64,000 bases of DNA from Psychrobacillus sp044762855 (GTDB lineage Bacteria; Bacillota; Bacilli; Bacillales_A; Planococcaceae): contig NZ_JBIWFB010000013.1 of the NCBI RefSeq assembly GCF_044762855.1, positions 1 through 64,000 on the forward strand, read 5' to 3'. How positions within the stretch are numbered: the first letter of the stretch is position 1; every line of letters starts with the position of its first letter. Under the pieces are notes generated by a model. The model worked only from the letters and a program-made list of their open reading frames with translations, made no database searches and was not told the DNA's origin. Below, piece by piece: positions 15,598 through 24,432 of this stretch. The position numbers were made by a program, and so were the translations under genes.

Positions 15598-16497
15598 TTG
15601 AATAAGAAAGCTTTTGTTTTAGCAGCGATTACTGTCTTCATCTGGGGATCTAGTTTTGCATCTATTAGCGCTAGCTTACACGAGGGTTATTCAGCGGGGC
15701 ATTTGATATTATTCCGTTTTATCATTGCTTCCTTTATCTTTGCTATAATTGCTTTTTTACCTGGGATTAGTTTTCAATTACCAAAGAAAGAAGATTTACT
15801 CAAAATAACGGTGCTTGGATGGATTGGAATTAGCATCTATCATATATGTGTAACATTTGGGCAATTGACGATTACAGCAGGGACGGCAGGAATGCTAATA
15901 GGTTCAGCACCTATTTTTACGACAATTATTGCTGTGCTTGTGTTAAAGGAACGTCTCGGAACAATTGGATGGCTTGGTCTGGCATTTGGATTCGTTGGTA
16001 TTTTATTAATCGGAATAGGTACTGGAGATTCGATATTCAACATTTCTCCTGGTGTATTTTTAGTTATCATTGCTGCTATCGCTACGTCAATATTTTTTGT
16101 TTATCAAAAATCCTTATTGTTAAAATATAATCCGATCGAATTAACGGCTTATTTTACTTGGGCTGGCACTATCCCATTTCTTATATTCACTCCTGGTCTC
16201 TTAGAAGACATCGGGCATGCAACACTAGAAGCAAATTTGTCCGCAATTTATATCGGGATATTTCCCACTACGATCGCTTATTTAACTTGGGCTATCGCCC
16301 TATCACTAAGTAAGGCTAGTTCCATATCCAGCCTACTCTATGCCGAACCTGTTATCGCAATAGTAGTCGCCTGGTTATGGTTAGGTGAACTTCCAGCTAT
16401 TCTTTCTATTATTGGGGGATTCATCGCAATATTAGGCGTGCTAGTCGTACATTTGTATGGGGGAAAACGAAGATCAGTATCTAAAAAGGAAATTTAA
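15598..16497 (+). CDS. EamA-family drug/metabolite (DMT) transporter
   Basis: A 299-residue inner-membrane protein with ten predicted helices in two EamA repeats of five. The first starts with VFIWGSSFASISASL near the N-terminus and includes AGTAGMLIGSAPIFTTIIAVLVLKERL; the second ends with SISSLLYAEPVIAIVVAWLWLGELP. Members export or import small metabolites, but the substrate cannot be predicted. The TTG start follows GGTGGAATCAA. It lies inside the segment bracketed by inverted composite repeats and ends at a bidirectional terminator. Confidence 0.9.
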   Translation: MNKKAFVLAAITVFIWGSSFASISASLHEGYSAGHLILFRFIIASFIFAIIAFLPGISFQLPKKEDLLKITVLGWIGISIYHICVTFGQLTITAGTAGMLIGSAPIFTTIIAVLVLKERLGTIGWLGLAFGFVGILLIGIGTGDSIFNISPGVFLVIIAAIATSIFFVYQKSLLLKYNPIELTAYFTWAGTIPFLIFTPGLLEDIGHATLEANLSAIYIGIFPTTIAYLTWAIALSLSKASSISSLLYAEPVIAIVVAWLWLGELPAILSIIGGFIAILGVLVVHLYGGKRRSVSKKEI

Positions 16498-16503
16498 AAT
16501 TAA

Positions 16504-16548
16504 ATGAAAAAAGTATTTGGCTTCATTTAGAGGCCAATACTTTTTTCG
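16504..16548. terminator. Bidirectional terminator
   Basis: AAAAAAGTATTTGGC...GGCCAATACTTTTTT, shared by the EamA gene and the convergent small gene. It overlaps the last codons of the small gene. Confidence 0.8.
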
Positions 16549-16759
16549 TTTTATCGATTCTATGATATTCGGATATTTGTACTACTCGAACATTGCTGGT
16601 ATTCAATTCATGGTAAATTCCTCTACTATCTGTAAATGAAATATAACTGTCTCGTTCCTTTTGAATCATCTCTACTGCCTTTTCCTGAGATTCTATATGG
16701 ATAAATCTACGTATATAATGTTCTTCATCAAAAAAATAAGTTACTTTGAATTCTTTCAC
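16523..16759 (-). CDS. Small hypothetical protein (~78 aa)
   Basis: Not recognised. It is a charged soluble protein with a beta-strand-rich look (KVTYFFDEEHYIRRFIHIE) and a short helix (EKAVEMIQKERDS). A GTG start (MKEFKVTYF) spaced nine bases from AGGAG is preferred; an ATG 9 bases earlier abuts that AGGAG. Its stop lies inside the shared terminator stem, as is common for short convergent genes. Confidence 0.6.
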   Translation of the reverse strand: MKEFKVTYFFDEEHYIRRFIHIESQEKAVEMIQKERDSYISFTDSRGIYHELNTSNVRVVQISEYHRIDKTKKVLASK

Positions 16760-16845
16760 ATTTTTCATCTCCTGATATGATAATACCTTTACCCATTATG
16801 TCCCATATAGAATATTTTAAGCTAATTTTTCATTAAAGTTCATCT

Positions 16846-17109
16846 TTAATGAACATTGAAAATAGAATACCAATTAAAGATCACGCTCATGATGACCGAA
16901 AAAACTAGTAATGAAATTAAAAATGCGCTGTACTTTTTCCTCGACAAAAAGAATATAATTATCGATAGGCCAACCGCTGACCCTATGAGAGATAGCCAAG
17001 GAAATTGATCGGTAGTTGCACGCAAAAAATAACTGAAACCAAATACTAAAAACAATCCTAACAAAACTTGGAATAATAATTGCAGTTCTTCCCTAACGTA
17101 TTGCCGCAC
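16846..17109 (-). CDS. Small membrane protein (87 aa)
   Basis: Not recognised. It has three likely membrane helices (about residues 10-28, 36-54 and 61-79) separated by short loops (FLRATTDQFPW, SRKKYSA). A GGGGGATATGGGT-type site precedes the ATG. Divergent from the esterase gene. It may be a small stress or membrane-organisation protein; nothing more can be said. Confidence 0.6.
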   Translation of the reverse strand: MRQYVREELQLLFQVLLGLFLVFGFSYFLRATTDQFPWLSLIGSAVGLSIIIFFLSRKKYSAFLISLLVFSVIMSVIFNWYSIFNVH

Positions 17110-17220
17110 CCATATCCCCCCTTTACTTGTTCTATTCTACGACTCTATTACCTTATATATACGAAAGAGTCAGCCGCTTATGCTAAAATAGATATACTTT
17201 AGCTTGAAGGGAAGAAAAAA

Positions 17221-17856
17221 ATGAAATCTCCTTTTACATTTAAATATTCAGCTCCAAAAGTGACACTGACATCCGGAAAAATGCCTGCCCTCTTCTTACT
17301 GCATGGTATGGGAAGCAATGAGGAAGATTTACCACAGCTAGTCAAAGATTTTGAAGAAACCCACCATATTTTCAGTTTACGTGGTCCTATTGTTTATAAT
17401 CCAGGTTATGCCTTTTTTACAATTGCGGAGGTAGGAAAACCTGATCGGGATGTGTTTGATAAAGTAGTTACATTTATCCAATCATTTATTAACGAAGCAA
17501 TAGAGGAATACGACCTTGATCCAAACAATATTACGTTATTAGGTTTTAGCCAAGGGGCAATTCTTTCACAAACTTTAGCATTAACGATGGGCAATATTAT
17601 TAACAAAGTTGTTGCATTAAGCGGCTATATACCAGGTTTTGTGAAAGAAGAATATAGTAAGCGAACAGTCGATCATTTGAACATCTTTATTTCGCACGGG
17701 GATTATGATTACGTTATTCCCTCGCAGTGGGGTGCCGAAAGCAAAGATTATTTCGAAGCGATCGGGGCAAATGTGACGTTTAAAACTTACGGTGATGGGC
17801 ACGGCGTAACACCGGAAAATCATGCGGATCTAGTTGAATTTATAAAAGAACAGTAA
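17221..17856 (+). CDS. Alpha/beta hydrolase, phospholipase/carboxylesterase family (MhqD-like)
   Basis: A 211-residue cytosolic esterase of the same family as Bacillus MhqD/YodD. It has the oxyanion-hole segment LFLLHGMGSNEEDL (about 25-38), the nucleophile elbow LGFSQGA (Ser about residue 105), the acid GDYDYVIP (about 160) and the catalytic His in GDGHGVTPE (about 195). It should hydrolyse carboxyl esters; the physiological substrate is unknown. The start is an ATG preceded by GAAGGGAAG. Terminator follows immediately. It sits within the repeat-bracketed segment. Confidence 0.88.
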   Translation: MKSPFTFKYSAPKVTLTSGKMPALFLLHGMGSNEEDLPQLVKDFEETHHIFSLRGPIVYNPGYAFFTIAEVGKPDRDVFDKVVTFIQSFINEAIEEYDLDPNNITLLGFSQGAILSQTLALTMGNIINKVVALSGYIPGFVKEEYSKRTVDHLNIFISHGDYDYVIPSQWGAESKDYFEAIGANVTFKTYGDGHGVTPENHADLVEFIKEQ

Positions 17857-17866
17857 CAGTAAAACT

Positions 17867-17893
17867 GGAGACTTTGCAAAAAGTCTCTTTTAT
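17867..17893 (+). terminator. Terminator of the esterase gene
   Basis: GAGACTT-TGCAAA-AAGTCTC followed by TTTTATT, 11 bases after the stop. Confidence 0.85.
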
Positions 17894-17931
17894 TATGTCC
17901 CAAAATAGAATGCCCAACTTGTAAATAGATT

Positions 17932-18057
17932 GATTCTAAAGCAGCTGCATCCGAAGAACAATTAGCTTCTATGGAAGAAGAAGTAACTGCTGCTGCCGTT
18001 TCTTTATCAAATCTTGCGGAAGAATTACAACATATAGTTTCCAAGTTTACGATGTAA
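17932..18057 (+). pseudogene. 3' remnant of a methyl-accepting chemotaxis protein gene
   Basis: A start-less frame of 41 codons encodes AAASEEQLASMEEEVTAAAV and SLSNLAEELQHIVSKFTM before a stop. This is the typical C-terminal tail of a Bacillus chemoreceptor signalling domain. The rest of the gene is missing, and the remnant lies against the composite repeat, suggesting deletion or rearrangement at the repeat. Confidence 0.75.
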
Positions 18058-18089
18058 GCATACACCGAGTTATGCAACATAGTATGGGA

Positions 18090-18690
18090 TTGTGCGTCTT
18101 AGCAAGCTCAATTGGGTGACCGCTGTATTTCCACTGGGCAAGTGACGAGACCCTACGTCGCTAACGCACTTGCAGGGCCTCACACCGTCGTGCAAAATTC
18201 CAAAGAATGGCTAAGGGCAATCAAAAAACTATTGAAAGCAACTAATTTCAGTACGAAAGCAATTAAAATCAGCATGAGAGCAACTAAATTGCCAATGAAA
18301 GCAACTAATTCTTACAATATCAAGTTAACTTGGATTGAGACGATTTCGATTTCGACGTATTATAGGAATAATATGCCTAAAAAAACGTCGATTTCTCCTG
18401 GCCGCATCTGCTCGACTAGTTTGTCGTATTCAGCGTCCAGATTGTCGCATTCACAGCCGATATTGTCTCATCCAACCATTTATTGTTAATTCCAGAGATT
18501 GATAAGTTAGTATTTTCCATTGATTTTCGCTGCAGACGTCGACTCCTGCCGGATGAGTGGCTAATGAGACATCCCAACGTACGCCTAAAGGCGGCAGGGA
18601 TGGCTCATCACTCACCCGGCGGAAAGCGTACGACTGCAGTGAAAATCACAGCGGTCGCTAAGACGCATTATCCCTATAATTGCGCTTAAC
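18090..18690. repeat. Composite repeat, copy 2 (inverted relative to copy 1)
   Basis: Read in reverse, this has the same order as copy 1: right end (ACAGCGGTCGCTAAGACGC), a 126-bp unit (18522-18647) bounded by GATTTTCGCTGCAG and CTGCAGTGAAAATC, an AT-rich middle with the GGCATATTATTCCTATAATA motif, the 21-bp array, and a degraded end containing CGTCGCTAACGCACTTGCAG. Open frames crossing it are not genes. Confidence 0.8.
18213..18317 (+). repeat. 21-bp tandem array, copy 2
   Basis: Five contiguous units of exactly 21 bases start at 18213, 18234, 18255, 18276 and 18297. The best units read GAAAGCAACTAATTTCAGTAC, differing by one to a few bases. Because 21 is a multiple of three, any frame through it gives a seven-residue periodicity, which creates a spurious open frame. 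Confidence 0.85.
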
Positions 18691-18762
18691 AAAAAAACCG
18701 CATACTTTATTCTTATTGAAAAAACTATCAGTACCCCAATTACTTTATTATTTTCTAAGCGA

Positions 18763-18806
18763 TAAAAAAATAAGGCTATCTCAAATTTGACTTTGAGATA
18801 GCCTTG
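18763..18806 (-). terminator. Terminator of the amidohydrolase operon
   Basis: The minus strand reads AAGGCTATCTCAAA...TTTGAGATAGCCTT followed by a T run, directly after the stop of the amidohydrolase. Confidence 0.9.
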
Positions 18807-18812
18807 CTCAAT

Positions 18813-19997
18813 TTATTCCTGCAAACTGCACACTACTTGTCCTACTGCTTTTGCAGCGACTAACAAGGATGCTTCGTCTATGTCGAATTTTGGATGGTGA
18901 TTAAAATATGGATCTTCCACTCCTTCAGGTGTACAAGCAATATAGAAGAAACATGCTGGGAACTTTTCTGCATAGTAAGCAAAATCTTCCGATGGTGCTA
19001 ACGCTGGGAATTCTCTTACCTCTTTAATATGTGGGTCATTTGCATTTTTAAGCGTCTCAGCTACTTTCGCTGTTAACTCTGGATTATTGTATACGGGTGG
19101 ATAATCCATTTCATACGTTAATTCACAAGTAACACCAAACTCTTCTTCTAACCCTTTCACGAGACGTTTTACTTCTTTTTCTATTTTTCCTTTCGTTTCA
19201 ACAGTCATATAACGAATGTCACCTTCTAGCTCTACGCTGTCTTTAATGACATTGAATGTGCCTTTCCCATCAAAAGAGCCAATTGTAATAACACCAATTT
19301 CAAAAGGGCTTAATCTGCGACTAATAATCGTTTGAACTGCTGTAACAAAATGAGCACCTGCAACAATTGCATCATTCGCTAAATGTGGAGAGGAACCATG
19401 CCCGCCTCTTCCTTGAATTTTTAATTTCATATAGGCTCTTCCATTGAAGGCGAACCCTGCGTGATAGCCGACTAATCCTGCCGGACCCATTGGTAGCAAA
19501 TGAATGCCATACACTTCATCCAAATCATCAATTAATCCAGATTCTACAATACTTTTTGCCCCACCTGGTGGAACCTCTTCTGCATGTTGATGGATAATTT
19601 TAATCGTTCCAGACAACTCTGATTTCAATTGAATTAAACAATCTGCTAATACTAATAAATAAGCTGTATGACCATCATGACCACACGCATGCATAACACC
19701 TTCGACTTTTGATTTAAATGGGACTGGTGTTTCCTCTACAATTGGGAGTGCATCGAAATCTGCACGAAGCCCAATTGTTTTACCAGGTTTAGCCCCTTTG
19801 ATCGTTACAATAATCCCGTATCCATTCCCAACATTGGTTTGAACTTTCACGTCTTTTCCTTTATAAAAGTCTTCAATATATTTAGCTGTTTTTTCTTCTT
19901 TAAATGACAGTTCAGGATTTTCGTGTAAATAGCGACGTATTTGAATAATTTCTTCTTCTCGCTCTTCTAACATTTTCATTAATTTTTCTTTCATCAT
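18813..19997 (-). CDS. M20 family amidohydrolase (N-acyl amino acid hydrolase-like)
   Basis: A 394-residue metal-dependent hydrolase of the peptidase M20 aminoacylase/hippurate hydrolase group. It has GLRADFDALPIVEETPVPF (about 75-93), the metal-binding HACGHDGHTAYLL (about 104), the catalytic QHAEEVPPGGA (about 138) and the lid/dimer motif GRGGHGSSPH. Such enzymes release an amino acid from N-acyl or N-aryl conjugates, in the cytosol. The ATG after AAGGGAGAGTGCAA is used; a GTG 6 bases earlier is possible. It is the second gene of an operon with the MFS transporter (12-base gap), suggesting uptake then hydrolysis of one substrate. Confidence 0.9.
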   Translation of the reverse strand: MMKEKLMKMLEEREEEIIQIRRYLHENPELSFKEEKTAKYIEDFYKGKDVKVQTNVGNGYGIIVTIKGAKPGKTIGLRADFDALPIVEETPVPFKSKVEGVMHACGHDGHTAYLLVLADCLIQLKSELSGTIKIIHQHAEEVPPGGAKSIVESGLIDDLDEVYGIHLLPMGPAGLVGYHAGFAFNGRAYMKLKIQGRGGHGSSPHLANDAIVAGAHFVTAVQTIISRRLSPFEIGVITIGSFDGKGTFNVIKDSVELEGDIRYMTVETKGKIEKEVKRLVKGLEEEFGVTCELTYEMDYPPVYNNPELTAKVAETLKNANDPHIKEVREFPALAPSEDFAYYAEKFPACFFYIACTPEGVEDPYFNHHPKFDIDEASLLVAAKAVGQVVCSLQE

Positions 19998-20009
19998 TTG
20001 CACTCTCCC

Positions 20010-21395
20010 TTATTTAACTTCACTTTTACCAGCATTATTAGGAACCATGAAGAGAATTGATAACAATGCAATAATCGCGAAAATGACATTTGCTATAATA
20101 CCGCCAGTTGCTGCTGCATCCACTCCGCTTTTGTCTGCAATCATTGCATAGACAGTTGCAGAAATCGCAACCCCAAAGGCTGAACCAAGTGAACTAGCCA
20201 TTTTATAAATACCAGAAGCTGCTCCTATTTTATCATCTGGAGCATTAGATACAGCTGTATCTGTAGAAGGTGTTGCATATAGCCCTAAACCTAAACCAAA
20301 CAATGCAAAACCGATAAACACGACGATTGTATATGCTACATCTGGTAAGAATGTTAAGCCCATTACACCAACACCAATTAGGGTCAGTACCGCACCCCAA
20401 AGCATTGGTTTTTTTGCACCAATTTTTTGAAGAATTTTTTCACCTACGCGAATCATACCTAGAACAGCAATGAGATAACCTATTGATAACATACCCGATT
20501 GGAAAGATGTGAATCCTCTTCCTTCTTGCACATACGTATTTGCAACAACTAATGTCCCTGCGACCGCATTAAGCAAGAAGTTGGAAACTGTTGCACCTGT
20601 ATATGGTGCATTTTTAAATAATCCAAAATCAATTAAAGCATTTGATCTACCATTTTCAACTTTTACAAAGATAATTGCACCAATAATTGTCACCACTACT
20701 AGAACGATTGTAATCCAGTTTGTCCAACCAATTTCAGCACCTTGTGTAATGAAAATATTTAACGCCAACATCGTAATAATGAAAATAATTAATCCTTTAA
20801 TATCAAATTTTGAATTACCTGTGTCTTTTGCTTTACTTTCTGGTGTATCTTTTATTAACCACAATGCAAGAATAGCGAAGATAATAGAGAAAATGAAAAT
20901 CCATTTCCATCCCATATAAGTTGCAATCGCACCGCCAAATAATGAACAAAAACCAGAACCGCCCCAAGAACCAATTGACCAAAAGCTTAGTGCACGTTGA
21001 CGATCCGCTCCTTCAAAGTAAGCTTTCATTAACGCGATTGTGGAAGGCATAATACATGCTGCCGAAATCCCTTGAATAATACGACCAATAATAAGTAAAG
21101 TCGCACCGTTTGCTAATACTATACAAAGTGAACCGATAATACTTAAAATCAATCCAAAATTAGTGATTTTCTTACGTCCCATTTTATCAGCAAGACCACC
21201 TGCTGCTACGATAAAAATACCTGAGAATAATGCCGTTAAGCTTATCGCTATGTTTAGAGTTCCCATCGAGACTCCTAAATCTTGTTGTATAGCCGGAACG
21301 ACGTTAACCATCGCTTGCGCAAATAACCAAAATGTTAAAACTCCAAATACAATACCTGTAATCATTTTATTTGTACCTTTATAGGTTGTTTCCAA
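20010..21395 (-). CDS. MFS transporter (DHA2/EmrB-like)
   Basis: A 461-residue membrane protein with 12-14 predicted helices. The MFS loop signature GGLADKMGRKKITN falls after helix 2 and GRIIQGISAACIMPS matches helix 4 motif C-like sequence of drug/proton antiporters. The TTG start after GAAGGAG (8-base spacing) is used; the earlier GTG overlaps that site. It is co-transcribed with the M20 amidohydrolase, so it could import an N-acylated amino acid or export the product; direction is not decidable from sequence. Confidence 0.87.
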   Translation of the reverse strand: METTYKGTNKMITGIVFGVLTFWLFAQAMVNVVPAIQQDLGVSMGTLNIAISLTALFSGIFIVAAGGLADKMGRKKITNFGLILSIIGSLCIVLANGATLLIIGRIIQGISAACIMPSTIALMKAYFEGADRQRALSFWSIGSWGGSGFCSLFGGAIATYMGWKWIFIFSIIFAILALWLIKDTPESKAKDTGNSKFDIKGLIIFIITMLALNIFITQGAEIGWTNWITIVLVVVTIIGAIIFVKVENGRSNALIDFGLFKNAPYTGATVSNFLLNAVAGTLVVANTYVQEGRGFTSFQSGMLSIGYLIAVLGMIRVGEKILQKIGAKKPMLWGAVLTLIGVGVMGLTFLPDVAYTIVVFIGFALFGLGLGLYATPSTDTAVSNAPDDKIGAASGIYKMASSLGSAFGVAISATVYAMIADKSGVDAAATGGIIANVIFAIIALLSILFMVPNNAGKSEVK

Positions 21396-21659
21396 AATAC
21401 TCACTCCTTCATTTTATTTGATTATTTGTTAAAAGTGCAATTTCATGCAAAGTACATAAGAATTTAATTAAAGGCCTTTTATTAATTAATTAGGTAAGCT
21501 TTCCTATAGCTATATTCTAAAAGAAAAACTATTTTACCATCATGCTTTTTTCGATTAGTTCCTTTATAAAATTGGATATTATTTTGATAAGAGAATTTAG
21601 AGGTACAAAAAAGACGGTTATTTTTTTACCTACCAGAATAAAAGAGCTTGAGCTCCTTT

Positions 21660-21780
21660 TACGATATAGTAAATCTGAATTTTGATTGGAATGAAACGCA
21701 TAATAGGGAAAGTGCCTCGTAGTGAACGCTACGAGGCACTTTCCATATACCACGCTCAAAACTATAAATTTCAACATGCC
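21660..21780. repeat. Repeat-family remnant with perfect 16-bp hairpin
   Basis: The flanks match both outer ends of composite copy 1 (GAATTTTGATTGGAATGAAA on the left, CCACGCTCAAAACTATAAAT on the right). Between them, where copy 1 carries ~500 bp, only GGAAAGTGCCTCGTAG-TGAACG-CTACGAGGCACTTTCC remains, a perfect 16-bp stem with a 6-base loop (21707-21744). It resembles two element ends joined head to head. The rest of 21396-21970 holds no gene. Confidence 0.7.
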
Positions 21781-21805
21781 AAATTTTTTTTAGTTTCCTA
21801 GACAA

Positions 21806-21852
21806 TAAAAAACACCAGTGAACACTAGCTTTACTAGCATCCACCGGTGTTA
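21806..21852 (-). terminator. Terminator of the AraC-GH39 gene
   Basis: The minus strand reads AACACCGGTGG...CACTGGTGTT followed by TTTTTATT, with an inner CTAGTAAAGCTAG stem. It lies about 120 bases after the stop codon. Confidence 0.7.
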
Positions 21853-21970
21853 AATTAACTTTTAATAATATTAAGTGTAATCCTAAAAAACCTATACATA
21901 AGGTGCTTTGTGTTTTATCATACTTTTAACAACTAATACACTAGATATTTTTGAATAACCAACACATGTT

Positions 21971-24313
21971 TTATTTCATATAAGACTTACGAATATCAAA
22001 AAAGTGGATGGCGTTAATCGTTAAATATGAATAGAAAGACCAGTCTCCATCTAATGTTTCATCAAAAATTTGTAAAGATGGATGACTTAGTCGATTAATA
22101 TAGTCAGCAATCTCACTATCTACTCCATGTTTGCTACCTAAATTCCACCAGTTTGTATAAAGGGCTCCATTATCTTTATCATACGTATACTTACGAATTT
22201 GATATTCGCCATGCTTCAAACCTGAAATGATGACACGAATATCTTTATTCAACTTTTTCAAAAATGCATCTTCGATAGAGTAATACGGGTTAACATTAAT
22301 GCAATTCATCAATATTAACTGGTAGCCTCTTTCATACTCCGTCATAATGAAATCTGGTCCTTGCGCAATGATACTTCCCGATAGTTTTTCTGCAAACAAC
22401 ATGGCATAAAAAGCTGGACGTTTCCCGTTAAAAAAATGAAACAATTCCATCCCTTCCAATTGAATACGGTGATGCTGATCATCCACTTCATGCAATTCAG
22501 TGTTTATCCAAAAAGCAAGAGATTCGACATCATTTGAAATATCCCACGCACTTTTCAACACTAATGCCCCTCGGAAAAAAGTACCGTTTGTATAACGTGT
22601 ATTTCCAGATAGCGTATTCCATGTCAGCAGATGAAGCGGTTTGTCGATATGGTGCTGCTTTAAGAAATATTTCACTTTATTCGTTTTCTCTTTAATATAA
22701 TCCTTAACAAGTAAGAATGGATCATTGCTCGTATCTTCAAAATCGATCACTTCATTTTGATTGGCATGGAAACCGATAAAATCGATGCGTTCGTCTTCTT
22801 CTAATATCCACCTATGACGTTCACTTATGTCTTCTTCTTTATAAGAATAGGGCAAATATGCACCGATATGGATTCCGGGTACAATTTTTTTAATACTACT
22901 ATATAATTTCGTATACATGCGACGCAGTTCTTTACTATCAACTGCGGTAAACTGCGATTCATAATAGAGAATACGCCATTTACTTACATAAGATTCCCCA
23001 TACACTTGGAGACAATGGCGTAGAAAACCATCTAATTTCTTAAAATACGATGCTTCATCCATCGAGATATCTTGGTAGCTGACGCGGCTAAATATGGCTA
23101 AATCATGCTTTTTCAAAAAGTTAATCGCCATATCTGCTTTAAAATAAGGAGAGGAAGTAGCGATTGCTTCATCTGTTTCAACAGTGGGAAGAAAGGAAGC
23201 ACTGCTGACTAAATTTTGAATACCTATATAACTAAGTCGTAATTCATCTTTCACTACTAATACTTGTTCACGTATCTCTTCTTTTAATAGCTCTTTTAAT
23301 TCCCGAATAATTAAAACATGATCTGGATAAGTAATTTTGTCTTTTGATGGAACAGATGCATCAATATGCAACTCCTCATAACGAGTTTCTGTATTGCTAT
23401 ATGTTTTATTTGTTTCAGCGAGCATGGAACCTAACTGAAGAAAAATAGAGGAAGAATTAGTAAGCGTCTCAACGCCTTTTATATTAGTTGTATGATGGAT
23501 GTTTACTTTCTCTTTAATATGACGGTCTCGATATACTTTCGGTGTTTCCTCGTAAATTTCTTTAAAAAGGATCGTAAAGGACTTTGCGTTTGGGAAACCG
23601 TTGTTCATGGCAATAGAAGCAATAGAATCTGATGTATAAAGCAAGTCTTTTACACTATGCTTCAATCGAATATCCATTAAAAAACGACTAAATCCTACAC
23701 CCATTTTCTTCTTGAAATAACGCGATAAATAACCAGGAGACATATATAACTTATGAGCCATCTGTTCTAGCGTAATTTGTTCTTGATAATGCCTCTCCAT
23801 ATAGTCGATGAGCTGTATCAGTCTATCATCTTCTGTGTCTAACTGTCCTAATGCATTTCCTTCCTCTTTGAAACGACGAATTAGTATGAGAAGTATTTCA
23901 CTTACAAGTCGTTGCATTTCAATTGTGTAAATATCATCTTTACGGAAGTATGTAATGACCATTTCACCAAAAAATGTACGGAGCTGGTCTATTAATGTTT
24001 CTCGTCCGATATCAACATCTTGTGAGAAGCATTCAAACCGTTGATGTCGATACTCTTTATAGGATTGTTCCATATACGTATCAGAGATAGTAAAACGTAG
24101 AATACTGTTCTCTTTGTTTCCATGCATTTCAAAAAGCTCATTTCGATTTATAACAAGTAAATCCTTTTCTTTCATTTGATAAATTCTATTACTCGTTTCA
24201 ATCGTAAGTTTACCTTCGATTACTAAAACAAATTCGATTCCACGATTCACTTCCCGTTCAACTGAACCAATTTTCTGTATCCTTAGATGAAAATCCTTTA
24301 ATCGCTCATCCAT
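21971..24313 (-). CDS. AraC-type regulator with C-terminal GH39-like domain
   Basis: A 780-residue protein with a cupin-like N-terminus (about 1-115), an AraC helix-turn-helix pair (about 165-265; ITLEQMAHKLYMSPGYLSRYFKKKMG and IASIAMNNGFPNAKSFTILFKEIYEETPKVYR regions) and a long C-terminal domain (about 330-780) related to glycoside hydrolase family 39. The GH39 active-site region looks altered: the usual NEP becomes YYES (WRILYYESQF) and the usual TEWN becomes LLTWNT, so it may sense rather than cleave sugars. This is inference from motifs. The ATG preceded by AGGAGG is used. It is divergent from the T-box/brnQ unit. The target genes are unknown; autoregulation is possible. Confidence 0.82.
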   Translation of the reverse strand: MDERLKDFHLRIQKIGSVEREVNRGIEFVLVIEGKLTIETSNRIYQMKEKDLLVINRNELFEMHGNKENSILRFTISDTYMEQSYKEYRHQRFECFSQDVDIGRETLIDQLRTFFGEMVITYFRKDDIYTIEMQRLVSEILLILIRRFKEEGNALGQLDTEDDRLIQLIDYMERHYQEQITLEQMAHKLYMSPGYLSRYFKKKMGVGFSRFLMDIRLKHSVKDLLYTSDSIASIAMNNGFPNAKSFTILFKEIYEETPKVYRDRHIKEKVNIHHTTNIKGVETLTNSSSIFLQLGSMLAETNKTYSNTETRYEELHIDASVPSKDKITYPDHVLIIRELKELLKEEIREQVLVVKDELRLSYIGIQNLVSSASFLPTVETDEAIATSSPYFKADMAINFLKKHDLAIFSRVSYQDISMDEASYFKKLDGFLRHCLQVYGESYVSKWRILYYESQFTAVDSKELRRMYTKLYSSIKKIVPGIHIGAYLPYSYKEEDISERHRWILEEDERIDFIGFHANQNEVIDFEDTSNDPFLLVKDYIKEKTNKVKYFLKQHHIDKPLHLLTWNTLSGNTRYTNGTFFRGALVLKSAWDISNDVESLAFWINTELHEVDDQHHRIQLEGMELFHFFNGKRPAFYAMLFAEKLSGSIIAQGPDFIMTEYERGYQLILMNCINVNPYYSIEDAFLKKLNKDIRVIISGLKHGEYQIRKYTYDKDNGALYTNWWNLGSKHGVDSEIADYINRLSHPSLQIFDETLDGDWSFYSYLTINAIHFFDIRKSYMK

Positions 24314-24432
24314 TAAAGCCACCTCCTAAACCTTTTATCGTCATCTTACTAATAGAGAAGTATATTACGCAACCTATATTATTTCATCCCGCCCACACAA
24401 AATATCAGAATAATACAACTTCCCATGTTTTA

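Noticed and set aside
18112..18689. Two plus-strand open frames across composite repeat copy 2
   Set aside because: They consist of the 21-bp array and the palindromic unit; seven-residue periodicity comes from DNA repeats, and no ribosome sites precede them.
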